Shown here in pieces: positions 1-10,740 of a stretch of 64,000 nt of DNA. Origin of the DNA: Dendrolimus kikuchii (taxonomy: Eukaryota; Arthropoda; Insecta; Lepidoptera; Lasiocampidae); NCBI GenBank assembly GCA_019925095.2, contig CM034392.1, positions 13,597,887 through 13,661,886 on the forward strand, written 5' to 3'. The notes beneath the pieces were generated by a model. The model ran no database searches. It worked only from the letters and a program-made list of their open reading frames with translations, and had not been told where the DNA came from. The position numbers were made by a program, and so were the translations under genes. The stretch's first letter is position 1. Every line of letters starts with the position of its first letter.

Positions 1-220
1 GATTAAAATTAACGTTTTTAAGTCTAACAAGCATTATGCGCTGTTGTAGTATTTTGACTGGGTATACACAAATTACTTCTCTATTTAATTCACCTATTGC
101 AACTAGTATAGAACATATTTATTATGAACTGATTAGATTTTGAAGTGACTGAATTGATTTGAAAGTTGGCATATTAAAAAAAACTAAAAAGTACGAGCCG
201 TGATCATTTCAAGATAGTAA

Positions 221-437
221 TCTATACTAATATTATAAAGAGGTTTGGAGTTTGTTTGTAGGAAATAATCTCTTGAACTACTGAAACAATGTTGAAAATT
301 CTTTTACCAGTAATGAACTACTAATGTAGTTCTAGTCTCTCAAGAATTTTCTTCAGTGACACAGGCTCTATTTGATTGTGACAACGAATATTTTTAATTT
401 TTTAATGACGCCCAGCGAAGTGGACACTCGTCAGCTA
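221..437 (+). mobile_element. Helitron-like non-autonomous element
   Basis: It begins TCTATACTAATATTATAAAG and ends ...CAGCTAG followed by T, the TC...CTAG(T) architecture of Helitrons. Related heads occur at 31985, 37118 and (reverse) 41463. There is no coding capacity in its 217 bp. The assignment rests on the termini and their repetition in the window. A SINE or LINE-derived family is possible. Confidence 0.45.
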
Positions 438-1146
438 GTGTGATATACATTGTTTAGTTTCAGTTTTTACCTGTAGGTACTACATGGTTTTTCAATATTA
501 CGTCTGATAGTAAAGTTATACCATGGGAGAAAAACACTTAAGTCGAATATCTTTAAATATGACTTGACTGGCCTCACTAAATTTGCATAAGGGAAAATTA
601 CTATAGTCTCTACTGAAGTCAGAGGTGATTACCTACTATCAGCGATTTATCAGCAAAGGAGTTTAATTCAATGTCCATGTTCAGGGACTTTCCAATTAAC
701 TTCCTAAAATAATCTACAGTATTAAGATATTAAAATCATGACGTCATTTTATATAGTATAATATGACATGAATAATGAGTATTACATTTTTTACCGCACC
801 TACCTACATATGTAGGTAAGTTGCTTTTGAATTTGAGGCAATATATTACCTAGCGACCTCCGCCTGTTTATGGCAGAAATGGCCCTCAGCAATAATGATT
901 TACTTAAATGACTGCCAGAAAATATTACTGAAAATTTTGTGGACTGGTCTGGATAATATAAGTTGTTCTCTAACAATAAAATTAACTTTTTATAATCTAA
1001 GGTTTAATAAATATATTATCCGAATTTATCGGTTATCTATATTATTATTTTGTTTCCAAAAGTTAAATTATTTTGATGAAACAATTAAAGGTTATCAACA
1101 TGACGAATTCTGACTTATAGACTACCTTTAATATTTCAAAGAACAA

Positions 1147-1152
1147 TTTATT
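1147..1152 (-). terminator. Poly(A) signal AATAAA for the 1213..1569 gene
   Basis: AATAAA on the minus strand about 60 bp past the stop codon of the upstream small gene. The spacing fits a real cleavage signal and argues that the gene ends here rather than continuing through another intron. Confidence 0.4.
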
Positions 1153-1212
1153 GTAATATTTTTATAAAATTTAAATTTAAACATAAAAGACATGGGTCGT
1201 GTGAAAATTATT

Positions 1213-1569
1213 TCAAATAAAATAATACCTTTCGTAGTTTTCAAAAAACTGCACAGATAGCAAAATGTTGTTCAACAAAAATGCGTCGGAATCGTTGTAA
1301 AGCTGATATCGCATTCTTTCAATCGCTTCATCGTCATATGAGCGTATTTGGGGGGGCGGCGCGGGCGTAGGTCCCGGCCCAGGTGGCGGTGCCATGGGGG
1401 GCCCAAGCCCCACCGGCGGCAGCGGCGCCTCCTTTATGCCCACCCTCTTGTTCATTGGGTTCACGATCTTCTTTTTCTTTTCTTTCTGCTTCTGTTCCTT
1501 CCATCTCTCGCGGTCAAAAAATTTATCCGGCTCCCTTTGAGCAGCTTTCTTCGATTTCGAATTCCCCAT
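1213..1569 (-). CDS. Small protein with myristoylation-type N terminus, unidentified
   Basis: An intronless frame of 118 codons. I start it at the ATG at 1569 (A at -3) because the frame upstream has no other ATG and the product then begins MGNSKSKK, a Gly2/Ser-Lys start typical of N-myristoylated proteins. Residues 10-35 are strongly basic and helical (RERWKEQKQKEKKKK). Residues 49-73 are proline-rich (PPPGPGPTPAPPP). The C-terminal part (about 77-118) is mixed acidic and hydrophobic (SYDDEAIERMRYQLYNDSD), quite unlike the surrounding AT-rich noise. The coding part is much GC-richer than its flanks, and an AATAAA lies about 60 bp past the stop. A weak donor (AAG|GTATTA near 1233) leaves open that the last residues are intron. 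I do not recognise the family. Membrane-associated adaptor or scaffold is only a guess from the N terminus. Confidence 0.6.
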   Translation of the reverse strand: MGNSKSKKAAQREPDKFFDRERWKEQKQKEKKKKIVNPMNKRVGIKEAPLPPVGLGPPMAPPPGPGPTPAPPPQIRSYDDEAIERMRYQLYNDSDAFLLNNILLSVQFFENYERYYFI

Positions 1570-3721
1570 TTTTACAAAAGCACGAATAACACTGAACGAT
1601 CGATTAAACTCCAACTAATGCGGCACACATTTTCTTTATGTAAATAGAACAACGACGAGATAGAATCAATTTTATTAGAACGATAAATTCCTTAAACGTT
1701 TTGTATGTTGTTTAGTTGTGTGCCCGTCCAAGCATTCTACGCAATACTGAAGAAAAATATACTAACAGTATACATGCAATAAAATTATTTTCTTATCGGA
1801 AGTTGATAATTAACGTAGTATGTTAGATATTTTATATTTATCGTATATTAATCGATCAGGGTTGCAATGTTTGTCTTGGTATAAGCCGTTTCGTGTACAG
1901 TATAACAACTGCATTGCCAGCTGAATGCGTCGCGATCCACAGACTGGCTCCATCGCCAGTATGAATGTGATAGTGGAACGCTCTAAAATTACTCACAAGG
2001 AACACATTCCGACAACTTTCAACTCGTTATTGCATAAAACTCTGATTGAATTTATATAACTGTTTTACTTTAATATTATCATTATAGGAAATATATTTAA
2101 CCAGGTCTTGTCCTTAAAATAAGTATTTCATAGTATGAACAAAAACTATATAAAGGTTATATTTTTAACACATGACTAATGGCGGGTTCCTATATGTTAC
2201 TAAGTATTCATTGACTTTCTTTACATTGGTAGAAATTTCACAGTACTTATATGGAGCTTATGACATATTTTAACCTATAGTAAGGCAAAAAAGGTTAGGA
2301 AGGCCACAAGTGAGCGTATTTCTACTGGTTACAAAAGCCGGGTAGGGTCTGGATACTGGCAACACCATAAATGTATTAACGACCTGGAATAAATTTAAAA
2401 AATAATGCCCGAGATTATAAACATGTGTGCTTTTAGTAATTTAGTAACTTTTTAGAAGAATGCCTAAAAATAACATTATTAAATTAATTAATAACACTAT
2501 TCTCTCGTTTCAAGCGCATTAAACAACAAAGCCTGTGTGTGTCATCAACTTTTTGTCGGCACGCGCGGTGCATGTTGCCGACATGATTATTTTTATATAG
2601 ACCGCCAGGCTGTGTCGGCGAATTGGCGGCTTTGGTGTGTATTATTACGCTTTAAAATTACAAAAATATTTTTTTAGTTACAAAATAATACCTATTCGGA
2701 GTAAATAGGTCGGTATAAAAACTCAAAACTCCTTTTTCAAAATTACGTAATTTTAATATTACGTGGTTAAGCTTATATAAAACAATTTGAAAATTAAACT
2801 ATAATTTTATAATATTTAAAAACCATTTAATAAATTGAAATATTTCAACAAATTAAATATTCATATTTTCGATAAATATACAGAAATGGTATACAATTAG
2901 TAATTTAAAATTAGGTTAATCCAAGATTAATAATAATTATAAATAAAATTTAAGAAAAAATTGACAACATGCATTCGTTATCACTTTATACCTATACATA
3001 CATAATAATCATGTTAAAAATTAATAATAGATTTTAATTTCATTACGTTAGTTGGAAGACAAAAACAAATTATCATTGATTGTACATTTTTAGTACAATT
3101 TTATTTATTTTACCATTTACAAATTATATAATTGTTAAATCAGTAACATGTCTGACTTTAAAGACGTATGCTTGAAGAGCAACAACGTTTGGTTATTGCG
3201 TAATAAATATTGAATATCCCATCTCATTGTATTAAAAATAAAATCACAAGTCTAACTTATGTTTATGTTAATTATATGACGATATCTTTAAATTAAATTC
3301 AATTTGGCTGTCAATTTTTCGTCGTAACTTAATTATTTAAATAATATGATTTAGTAGATATATGGGTTTAGATGGTTAGATAGAAAATTTAAGTAAAAAG
3401 GATATATATATATATAACAAATTATCTAATTACACTAAAGTATCATCTAATTAATATATTTAGTCGGGCCGCACACCAGAACACCATTTTGTGTGACGGT
3501 GTAGGTTTGTGTGTGTAGGGTACCTTTAGCGCTACATACTCCTATCAAGCGCGCACAATATAAATACATAGATACAGAAAGGAGATTCGTTTTAGAACTA
3601 TAATATATACTGGTCAACGAAATATTTTTTTGTTGTCATCTTTTACTCATGGATAGACGTTGTGTAGTTGTATAACTTTTTGAATCTTGTTTTACTAACT
3701 TTATTAACGCCTCTGATCCCG
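1570..3721. other. Intergenic DNA, nothing recognised
   Basis: AT-rich sequence without a supportable exon. It holds a short (TA)n run near 3403..3415 and a GC-richer patch near 2555..2630 with no open frame. The upstream side of the small gene (about 1580..1620) should hold its promoter. A TTCAGTG initiator-like site lies at about 1590 on the minus strand, which alone proves nothing. Confidence 0.4.
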
Positions 3722-3851
3722 AGACAAGTGGCTTTAGCGCTAAACGAATAGAACAGAAAATGTATGAGAATAAAATATCGTTACGCTCTACGTGTTATGT
3801 CGAATCCCATATATTTTCATTCTATTCGTTTAGCGCTAATGACACTTGTCT
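3722..3851. mobile_element. Foldback MITE, copy 1
   Basis: About 130 bp bounded by AGACAAGTG and its reverse complement. Imperfect arms of about 45 bp contain TTAGCGCTAAACGAATAGAA on both sides, around a central region ATATCGTTACGC. A second copy is at 56054..56157. It has no coding capacity. No clear target duplication is seen. Confidence 0.6.
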
Positions 3852-4010
3852 ACAAGGCCTGTTCTTATTAAATTCTACAATAATCTATTTTTAACACGAA
3901 ATAAGTAAAGATTGTGGACATATTTGTATTTATAATTTTGTGGCTGTGGCAATATACATGTCAATACAGTAAAATGATATAGTGCATAATTGTAAGTACA
4001 ATATCATAAT

Positions 4011-4167
4011 TCAAGGTATAGTTTTCAATGCCTCGGCCGGTGGAATACTCGTGCCCGGTTCTTCCATATTATTTGCTATACTAGTACTATCGTCTTCAGG
4101 ATGTGTGTTCACTCTTCGCTGGCTCTTATGACGTTTTGCTTCACCCATTTTCTTTTCTATAAGCCGT
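4011..4167 (-). CDS. Terminal coding exon of an unidentified gene
   Basis: A strong acceptor (gtttcgtttcag) ends at 4168 on the minus strand. The exon then reads in a phase that takes its first base as a third codon position, and gives RLIEKKMGEAKRHKSQRR, an acidic and Ser/Thr-rich stretch (EDDSTSIANNMEEPG), then PPAEALKTIP and a stop. The composition is coding-like (hydrophilic, balanced codons) compared with the flanks. An internal ATG (MGEAKRHKSQ) could also serve as a start if this were a first coding exon. Upstream exons should lie at higher coordinates. I found only a weak candidate near 10197..10230 whose phase would fit. Function unknown. Confidence 0.45.
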
Positions 4168-4332
4168 CTGAAACGAAACAAAAATAATTGATTCATAAAC
4201 AAAATTTCGAATAATTTACTATCCTTTATAATAAAAATTGTCTCTGCATCTCTGTTTGTCTTTATAAGAAATTAAATCTAAATAATTAATTAAGACAAAT
4301 ATATTATGATTCTTATTATAAGTTTTTGCTTC

Positions 4333-4372
4333 TTGCTTTCTTTGCTTTGTATTAGTAAAGCAAAGAAAGCAA
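4333..4372. repeat. Perfect 16-bp-arm hairpin
   Basis: Arms TTGCTTTCTTTGCTTT and its exact reverse complement are separated by 8 bases. It lies just upstream (minus-strand sense) of the 4011..4167 exon, in the preceding intron or flank. It may be a transposon scar or a simple foldback. Confidence 0.7.
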
Positions 4373-4497
4373 ATTGTTAAATTAACGCCATCCTTATAAT
4401 TTAACATTTCTACCATCATTCATAAATATAAATCGAAATACAATGAAGTTTTATCAATTTAGTTTCTTTTGGAACCAATCCTTGACAACTTGGTTTC

Positions 4498-4600
4498 TAT
4501 TTTTTTTATTTTTTTTTATTGCAGGAGTTCAGCAGACAGGCAGACGGTCCACTTGATGGAAAGCGATGATTCTCTTGTTACAAAAAACAAACAAACTTCC
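4498..4600 (-). mobile_element. Tail of the CTGCAATAAA(A)n retroposon family
   Basis: Reverse orientation of a dispersed sequence whose 3' end reads GTCTGCTGAACTCCTGCAATAAA followed by an A-rich tail. Related tails occur at 33.1, 40.4 and 42.7 kb. The A tail and lack of coding capacity indicate a SINE or a 5'-truncated LINE. Confidence 0.55.
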
Positions 4601-5199
4601 AGTGGTTAATTGTTATGTAACCAAATCCGTAGAATATTTTAAGTGTTTCTGAAGCTTCCAATATGGTAAAGTAAATGTACCATATTACGGCATATTAAGG
4701 AATTTTCTCCTTTGAGGATGGTTTTTAGAAAAACTAGGCATGTGCTAGGGATAGATATTGTTTGTAATCTTTTTAGAGTAAAACAGTATCTAGCAGATAT
4801 AGTAAATAATAACAATCTATATAGATATTATGAGATTGACGAAAAAAATATTTTGCTGCGTAGCCTTTAATCTATAGAAATAATCGTTGTTTTCTCAACC
4901 TCGATTTTCTCCCCAATTCCGTGCTAAATTTGAGCTACCGGCTTAATTCCGGGAAATTGTCCAAATTCTGTACTAGCTTTAAAGCATGTTTTTTATTCAA
5001 ATGGATATACTTAAATTGACTAAAATAAAAATTAAAATTAAAATATAAATTCGATACAATTTTACACATTTCTTAACCCATTCAGCGATAAAAAAATTCC
5101 TCTATAATAGAAGTTAGTACAGTTAGAGCTTCCAAATGGTTTTTCTTTTGGTATTTTTCATTATCTTGTTGTATAACGTTTGGTTAGGAATTTTATATA
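4601..5199. other. Intergenic DNA, nothing recognised
   Basis: AT-rich, with no exon, repeat or motif that I can support. Confidence 0.4.
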
Positions 5200-6468
5200 A
5201 CAGGTTGGAGAAAAAGTCTTTTCGCATATAGTATGTATGAACTTGTAATAAGATCTCTTTGGCTATACCATTTGTATCTGGCTGGTTTTGGTCTCACTAA
5301 AAACTTTAAGTTTTAAAGAAGACAATTCCAAATTCAAATTAGGAAAATGTGTGATTTTCATTTGTTTTTTTTATTGTTAAAATGAGTGAATCTAATTACG
5401 AAATTCGATGCATTTTAAAATTTTACTACAAAAAAGGTAAAACACAAGCCGCGAAAAAAATTTGTGATATTTATGGACCTAATGCAGTATCTGTGAGAGT
5501 AGCACAAATTAAGCTTTTTAATCCGGAAATTTTGATATCAAAGACGCACGTCGCCCTGTTACGGATAAAATTGAGGCCATTTTTGAAAAAGTGGCGCAAG
5601 ATTGGCATATTAGTAGTTACGATGTAGGTGGAGAACTGGGAATTGACCACAAAACGGTTTTGGCGCATTTGAAAAAAGCTGGGTATACAAAAAAGCTCGA
5701 TATTTGGGTGCCTCATGAGCTCACTGAAAGAAACCTAATGAACCGTGAGTACACGGTTCATTTGTGATTCTTTGTTACGACGTAATGAAACCGAACCATT
5801 TTTGAAGAAGCTGATAATTGGTGATGAAAAGTGGATCACGTACGACAAGAACGTGCGAAAAAGATCGTAGTCAAAGGCCGGTCAGGCTTCACAGACTGTG
5901 GCGAAGCTCGGGTTAACTCGCAACAAGGTGATACTGTGTGTATGGTGGGATTTGAAGGACATTATTCATTATAAGCTGTTACCGCCAGGCAGGACCATCG
6001 ATTATGAACTGTACTGCGAACAACTGATGAGATTAAAGCAAAAAGTTGAGAGAAAGCGGCCGGAATTAATCAACAGAAGGGGTGTGGTTTTTCACCATGA
6101 TAACGCTAGACCTCACACATCTTTAGCCACTCAGCAAAAATTACGAGAGTTTGGCTGGGAGGTGTTAATGCATCCGCCGTATAGTCCTGACCTTGCACCT
6201 TCAGATTTTCATTTGTTTCGGTCTCTGCAGAATTCCTTAGGCAGTGTCAGGTTAACATCACGAGAGGACTGTCAAAACCACTTGTGGAAGTTTTTTAATC
6301 AGAAGCCCCAAAATTTTTATAGCAATGGGATTACGTCCCTACCTACAAGATGGCAAAAAGTTATCCAAAAAAATGGCACCACATACTTTAGTCAAATGTA
6401 AATAAACTTTATAAAAAAACCTTTTGAATTTTTATATAAAATGCGAAGAAACTTTTTCCCCAACCTAA
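5200..6468 (+). mobile_element. Mariner transposon (DD34D), decayed
   Basis: About 1.27 kb. The ends are imperfect inverted repeats (5' ACAGGTTGGAGAAAAAGT, 3' reversed TTAGGTTGGGGAAAAAGT) flanked by TA on both sides, the mariner target duplication. It contains a broken mariner transposase on the plus strand. Length and architecture match canonical mariner elements. Confidence 0.9.
5382..6401 (+). pseudogene. Mariner transposase remnant
   Basis: The N-terminal part starts MSESNYEIRCILKFYYKKGK, the helix-turn-helix region of mariner transposases, and shifts frame just after position 5505. The middle carries the hallmark WVPHELTE (about 5707) and is broken again. An in-frame TAG at about 5869 replaces a codon where a Trp-like residue is expected. 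The C-terminal 167 codons from 5898 are open and include HHDNARPHT and YSPDLAPSDFHLF. The second and third catalytic aspartates are separated by 34 residues, so the family is DD34D. Several lesions make this copy inactive. Confidence 0.9.
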
Positions 6469-7159
6469 TATTATAACATTTTAATCCATATTTAATTTCC
6501 TTAAAAGACTTTTAAAGGCTTTCCGGCGTACAATTTGACGCAACTCTTTCTTCTGAACAAGCAAAAATATTGATTTTATATTTGATTTAGCTAGACAACT
6601 ACAACATACAAAAATAATATTTTATTATTTGCTAAAAAAAATAATGTTTCTCCTTCTCCCGTTATTATTATACCCTGGGTATAATAATAACTAAATAATA
6701 AATATGAGGGATATGAGAAAAAATCGTACGCTTTACAGAAGTCAAAAAATGGTTTTAAGTAAGTATTTTAAATCAAATATGTAAATAGACTTACAAAAGT
6801 GACAAAACAATTATATGTAAAGCAACAAAAAAGTATACTGTATCAATTTTAAACAAGCATAATTTAAGTTTGACAACAATACATAAATTTATAATATAAT
6901 GTACTTAAAGAGTAGGCATTTCAAACTCGATTATAATAAATATATATTTTTTTTTAATGTATCGTAATTACTGTACAGTCATTTGCAGTTATTATTAACT
7001 TATTTACATCAAACTTATCAATAAATTTAACCCCAGTAAGAAATAAAAAACAAAATAATTCAGACCTATTTTTCCCTTACTGCGTTATACTTACGCAATT
7101 AAGTTATCCGCTTTAGTTTTGTGAATTATAGCAGTCATAAAATTTTAATGTTTCTCTTA
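6469..7159. other. Intergenic DNA, nothing recognised
   Basis: Very AT-rich with A and T runs. There is a small TTATTATTATACCCTGGG local inverted motif near 6661..6690. No exon is supported. Confidence 0.4.
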
Positions 7160-7399
7160 AAATAAAATAAATAATCGGCAGACAGACACACATATTATAT
7201 ATTCCCAAAATAAGCAAGTTACGCTTGAGTTATGGGTAATATACAACGGACTACTCTGGGGCCGATCCCAGACACCCATGGTAAATAATGGAGAAAATAC
7301 GTTTCCGAAATTTACTATACCAGGAATCGAACCCGGAACCTATACGTTGCAGTGAGGTAGGCCGGCAAAGGCTTAGCCCGCTCCACCACAGAGGTCGTC
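7160..7399 (-). mobile_element. tRNA-derived SINE
   Basis: On the minus strand the head reads GACCTCTGTGGTGGAGCGGG and, about 50 bases on, GGGTTCGATTCCTGG, a textbook RNA polymerase III B box. The body runs on to an A/T-rich tail near 7160. No tRNA cloverleaf or anticodon can be folded, so this is a SINE and not a tRNA gene. Confidence 0.7.
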
Positions 7400-8339
7400 A
7401 AATATGCTTTATATTCACTCAAAATAGCCTCTGTAAATAACTAGTAATCAATCATTTCAAAATTTAAAAATAAACTTAACAGTATCTCATATAATCCTTA
7501 TGGAAATGCAAAGTCACCTTACGCTCGACAAGAACAGAACCGTAAGGAACCGCGGTATTATTGCGATTGTCGCTTTTGGAAACTCGAATTGGTGTTTATA
7601 AGTATTATGTATATCCGAATATCGTGTTATTTAGTTGTATTCGAACTATATAGTTTATGTAGTATATTGTAAAAAATCATAATTTTATTGACTGTTTTCT
7701 TAATTGCGTCAAAAATTGATATACCACGGCGTAATGTACTACCCGATATAGTGTACATTGATCTTATGTCATATACCTACATTTTACTGAATTAACTTTG
7801 TGCGTATAATAATAATGGATTCCATGTTTTCTACGAAATAATAAAACTAATTATTAAATATGAGTTTTAAAATTAAGATATTTATTTATTTAATTTCAAA
7901 TTCCAATACAATTTCCATTTCCATAACGCCCCATAAAGTTAGACGCACATGTCTGCTAAACATACTCTTTAGTCTAAGAAAATCTTTTAAATTTTACTAA
8001 CTTTAAATGTAATATAATCTATGTTTACATTAACCGTCTTCCTTTTTGTTTCTTTCTGACAGTGAAAATCATTAATAAGTACCTTCTTCAAGCCAATTCG
8101 TACTTCTTCCAAGTTGAGCCATTATTATCTGAATTTCAGAATATGATCCAAAATTTTCTGAAACAAAAAAATAATCGAATGTTTTATTAAATACGTGTGA
8201 GTTATTTATGGATACATATTTGTGGTGTTTGGTGTCGAGACTAGGCCCATGGGGTACCAGTGCCTATCATCGGTTCTATCGAGACCTATCATCTCTTTGA
8301 TAGAAGTCTCGCATGATCAAAAAAAGGCTGGCTGGTACT
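7400..8339. other. Intergenic DNA, nothing recognised
   Basis: AT-rich. The last 120 bases (8220..8339) become GC-richer and contain an inverted pair (CGAGACCTATCATCTCTTTGA with GATAGAAGTCTCG) next to the poly(T) that ends the retrotransposon to the right. Confidence 0.4.
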
Positions 8340-9735
8340 TTTTTTTTTTTTTTTTTTGGCCAGGGGAAATCCGTTTGAGGACTAAGCCGCGACAGGCACA
8401 GAAGCCTGGGGGGATGTTCGCGACCTGTGTGAGTGTGTGGGATTCGCCAGATCGGGGGTGGCACTAGCGTGCCCGGTCAGAACCGGTGCCACGCTATTGC
8501 CACTCCCCAGTTAGGGATACCCACTAAAACCCCTGGGTGTTCCGTCCTGCGCCTTATGCCAGGGCTACGGGGAATTGGGCTTCCCGTCTCCGCATGCCCT
8601 GGCAGGCGTGGGCCCCCCTCACTGGGCCTCTTCAAATGCCGGGGGACTACCCCCCCGGCGACGTCATGGTCAAATCCGGCGTGGGGCGGTTTGTAACGCG
8701 CCCCACGGGAGGAGAGATAAGCGCGCGCGGAACACTCGCGCTCTCATCTCGACGGCATGTGCGGGTGAGTGAGAACCCCTATACCCCAAGGGGCCCCACC
8801 CGCGCCGCCCGCTTACGGTGGCCGAAGATCAAAGTCCGCCCTCCGGCGTCGGCGCGTCCTCCTTTGGCGGGAGCGGAGCAAGGATGTACGCTCACGCTCC
8901 CGCTCCGCCTCCTCCTTCGCCAACATAACGTGCTCGCAGAAGGAGGAGACGGCATCCCATCCGGTGCGGCTCCCGACCATGGTGCGTACCACGGCCGGGA
9001 GCGAGGTGTCAGATCCGGTGTGGGCGATGAGTTCCCGGCGCTGCTCGGTCCAGGCTGGACACTCCTGGAGTGTGTGCAGCGCCGTGTCCTCGTCGCCCGT
9101 GTCACAATGGTGGCACCCTGACGTGGGCTCGCGGCCGAGGCGACACAGGTACCTCCCGAAGCAACCGTGCCCCGTGAGGACCTGTGTCAGCCTGAACGTC
9201 AGGGTGCCGTGACGACGTCCTATCCAATCTTGCAGGACGGGCCTCACCGCCTCGATGGTAGCGGGGCCCGCGCTGGGGTGTCTAAGGCGTTCCTCCCAGA
9301 CTCCTACGGCTACCTGGCGGAGCTCCGACCGGCACACCTCGATCTCGCGAGGCGCGGGTCTGGAGCCCCTGGCCAGGGCCTCTTTGCGCCACGTATATAG
9401 TGACGCCAGGACCCTGGCTTCCAGGTCCCATGGGAGGGATCCGGCGAGTAGCGAGGCCGCTTCGAAGGACACCGTACGGTATCCTCTTATTGCCCTGACG
9501 GCCAATACACGCTGCGCCTGGCGAAGCAGCGCAGCGTTTCGGGCCGTCAGTCGGTCCGCCCATACAGGGGCCCCGTAGAGGGCCATCGACCGTACGCCTT
9601 CGAAGAGTTTTCGGCACGTGGCGTTCGGCCCCCCGATGTTGGGGAGCAAGCGCGACAGCGCACCCGCTGCCCCCTTGAGTCTGGGCGTTTTGCACACGTT
9701 CCAAGCCGACGGCGATTTGAGACCCATATACTGCT
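8340..9735 (-). mobile_element. 5'-truncated R1-clade LINE (subfamily B)
   Basis: The poly(T) run at 8340..8358 is the poly(A) tail of a minus-strand insert. Next to it is a GC-rich 3' UTR sharing GGGGTTTTAGTGGGTAT and CGGATTTCCCCT with the 3' UTR of the 26-32 kb element. Then comes the C-terminal third of ORF2 up to about 9735, where homology stops. The GC content breaks sharply at both ends. It is a dead-on-arrival 5'-truncated copy. I found no clear target duplication. Confidence 0.85.
8813..9727 (-). pseudogene. R1-clade ORF2 C-terminal fragment
   Basis: A 304-codon open frame aligns by eye almost throughout with residues from about 760 to the end of the ORF2 at 28233..31403. Shared strings include AAGALSRL, SMALYGAP, LAVRAIRGYRT, FEAASLLAGS, HGTLTFR and TQVLTGHGCFGRYLC. 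It keeps the C-terminal zinc finger (CHHC ... LHTLQEC) and ends DLRPP like its relative. The endonuclease and the catalytic part of the reverse transcriptase are missing through 5' truncation. The first 20 or so residues differ, as if there were a small deletion near the junction. Confidence 0.85.
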
Positions 9736-10489
9736 TATATATTTTTTTTGGGAAATTATATTTATAAAACAGTACGTTATAAATAATTTTTTGAAATGAT
9801 ATTATTTCTTAAATAAAGTAAAAAAGAAATAATATTCAGCAACCCATATTTCTTTATCGCTGTGCAAATTGATTTCTTATCCCTAACTCTAACTAATTAT
9901 CTTTAGTTTTATAATATATATATATATATTTGTTTATATATAATAATAACGCATAAAATATTAATCATTTTTCTAAAGAAAGATTGTACAAACGATTCAG
10001 TATAATGAAAATATTTAGCGTTATCAGATCCTTGCATTAAAAATATTTCTTGGAAACACTGACGTAAAACAATAATTATGATTATTGATAGTGAGTGTAT
10101 GGAACTTTGGGTCTTATTTGTCAGTAAGCAGCCGTGATTGCTAATCACCCCCGTTATCAGATTTAACATTTGCTGATTAATAAAAACTACCTGAATACGC
10201 AAACCAACGACATCGGCTGCTTCTTTGATGTTTCTGATTCTGTCATCTAGATCAAGTAAACATAAAAAATATATAGCATTTGTTCGCTTATCCTTATTTT
10301 TTTACTATGACCTTGCTACAATGAGACAGAGAAGAATAATAGTGACAAACCGTACATATGTATTTAAAACAAACGTTTTATATTATGGAAAAAGTTGTAG
10401 GAAACTGTATGTATCAATTTCGTTGACCGCTTACAGCTTACAGGTATTTTGATTGACCTGAACACACAATTCTGGCTCGTACATCGAGT
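9736..10489. other. AT-rich intergenic DNA
   Basis: There is a (TA)n stretch at about 9915..9930. A minus-strand reading near 10155..10235 gives LDLDDRIRNIKEAADVVGLR, which looks protein-like but has no supported exon boundaries. It may be a reverse-transcriptase relic. Confidence 0.35.
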
Positions 10490-10740
10490 CCAAACTGTGG
10501 TAGCTTAGTGGTTAAAACTCGCGTCTCAAATTCGCGTTCTAAATGACGCAGGTTTGAACAATGACCGGAAAGCATGCACCACTTAGGCAGTTTTTTTACC
10601 TAATGTGCAAATACTTACAATTACACATCGAGATAACCGACGTATCAAGCCCACAAAGCCGCCTTATACAATTGCGCCGCGTATACTGTCCGTTCCCCTA
10701 AAAATTTGAAGGCCCGAATGGGATGTTCATCAGCTGTTTA
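10490..10740 (+). mobile_element. Degenerate tRNA-derived SINE
   Basis: TGGTAGCTTAGTGGTTAAAAC matches an A box, and CAGGTTTGAACAATGA about 45 bases later is a decayed B box. The body ends near GAATGGGATGTTCATCAGC. No cloverleaf can be folded. Confidence 0.6.

Larger units (their letters stand above)
1..1212. other. AT-rich intergenic DNA, left edge
   Basis: No convincing coding exon is seen. It contains one Helitron-like repeat (221..437), described separately. Around 841..890 is a short GC-richer stretch with a GACCTCCGCCTG motif like the heads of lepidopteran SINEs. The 72-aa open frame at 895..1113 is AT-rich and reads like chance. Confidence 0.5.

Noticed and set aside
8537..9212. Plus-strand frames of up to 194 codons in the GC-rich block
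   Set aside because: They are antisense to the truncated R1 ORF2 and its 3' UTR.
10155..10235. Protein-like minus-strand string LDLDDRIRNIKEAADVVGLR as a host exon
   Set aside because: The frame runs on through any donor into AT-rich sequence. It may be an RT relic, and evidence is too thin.
10490..10560. Apparent tRNA gene (A and B box)
   Set aside because: The B box is degenerate and no acceptor or anticodon stem can be folded. It is best read as a SINE head. The same applies at 7330..7399 and 42940..42992.
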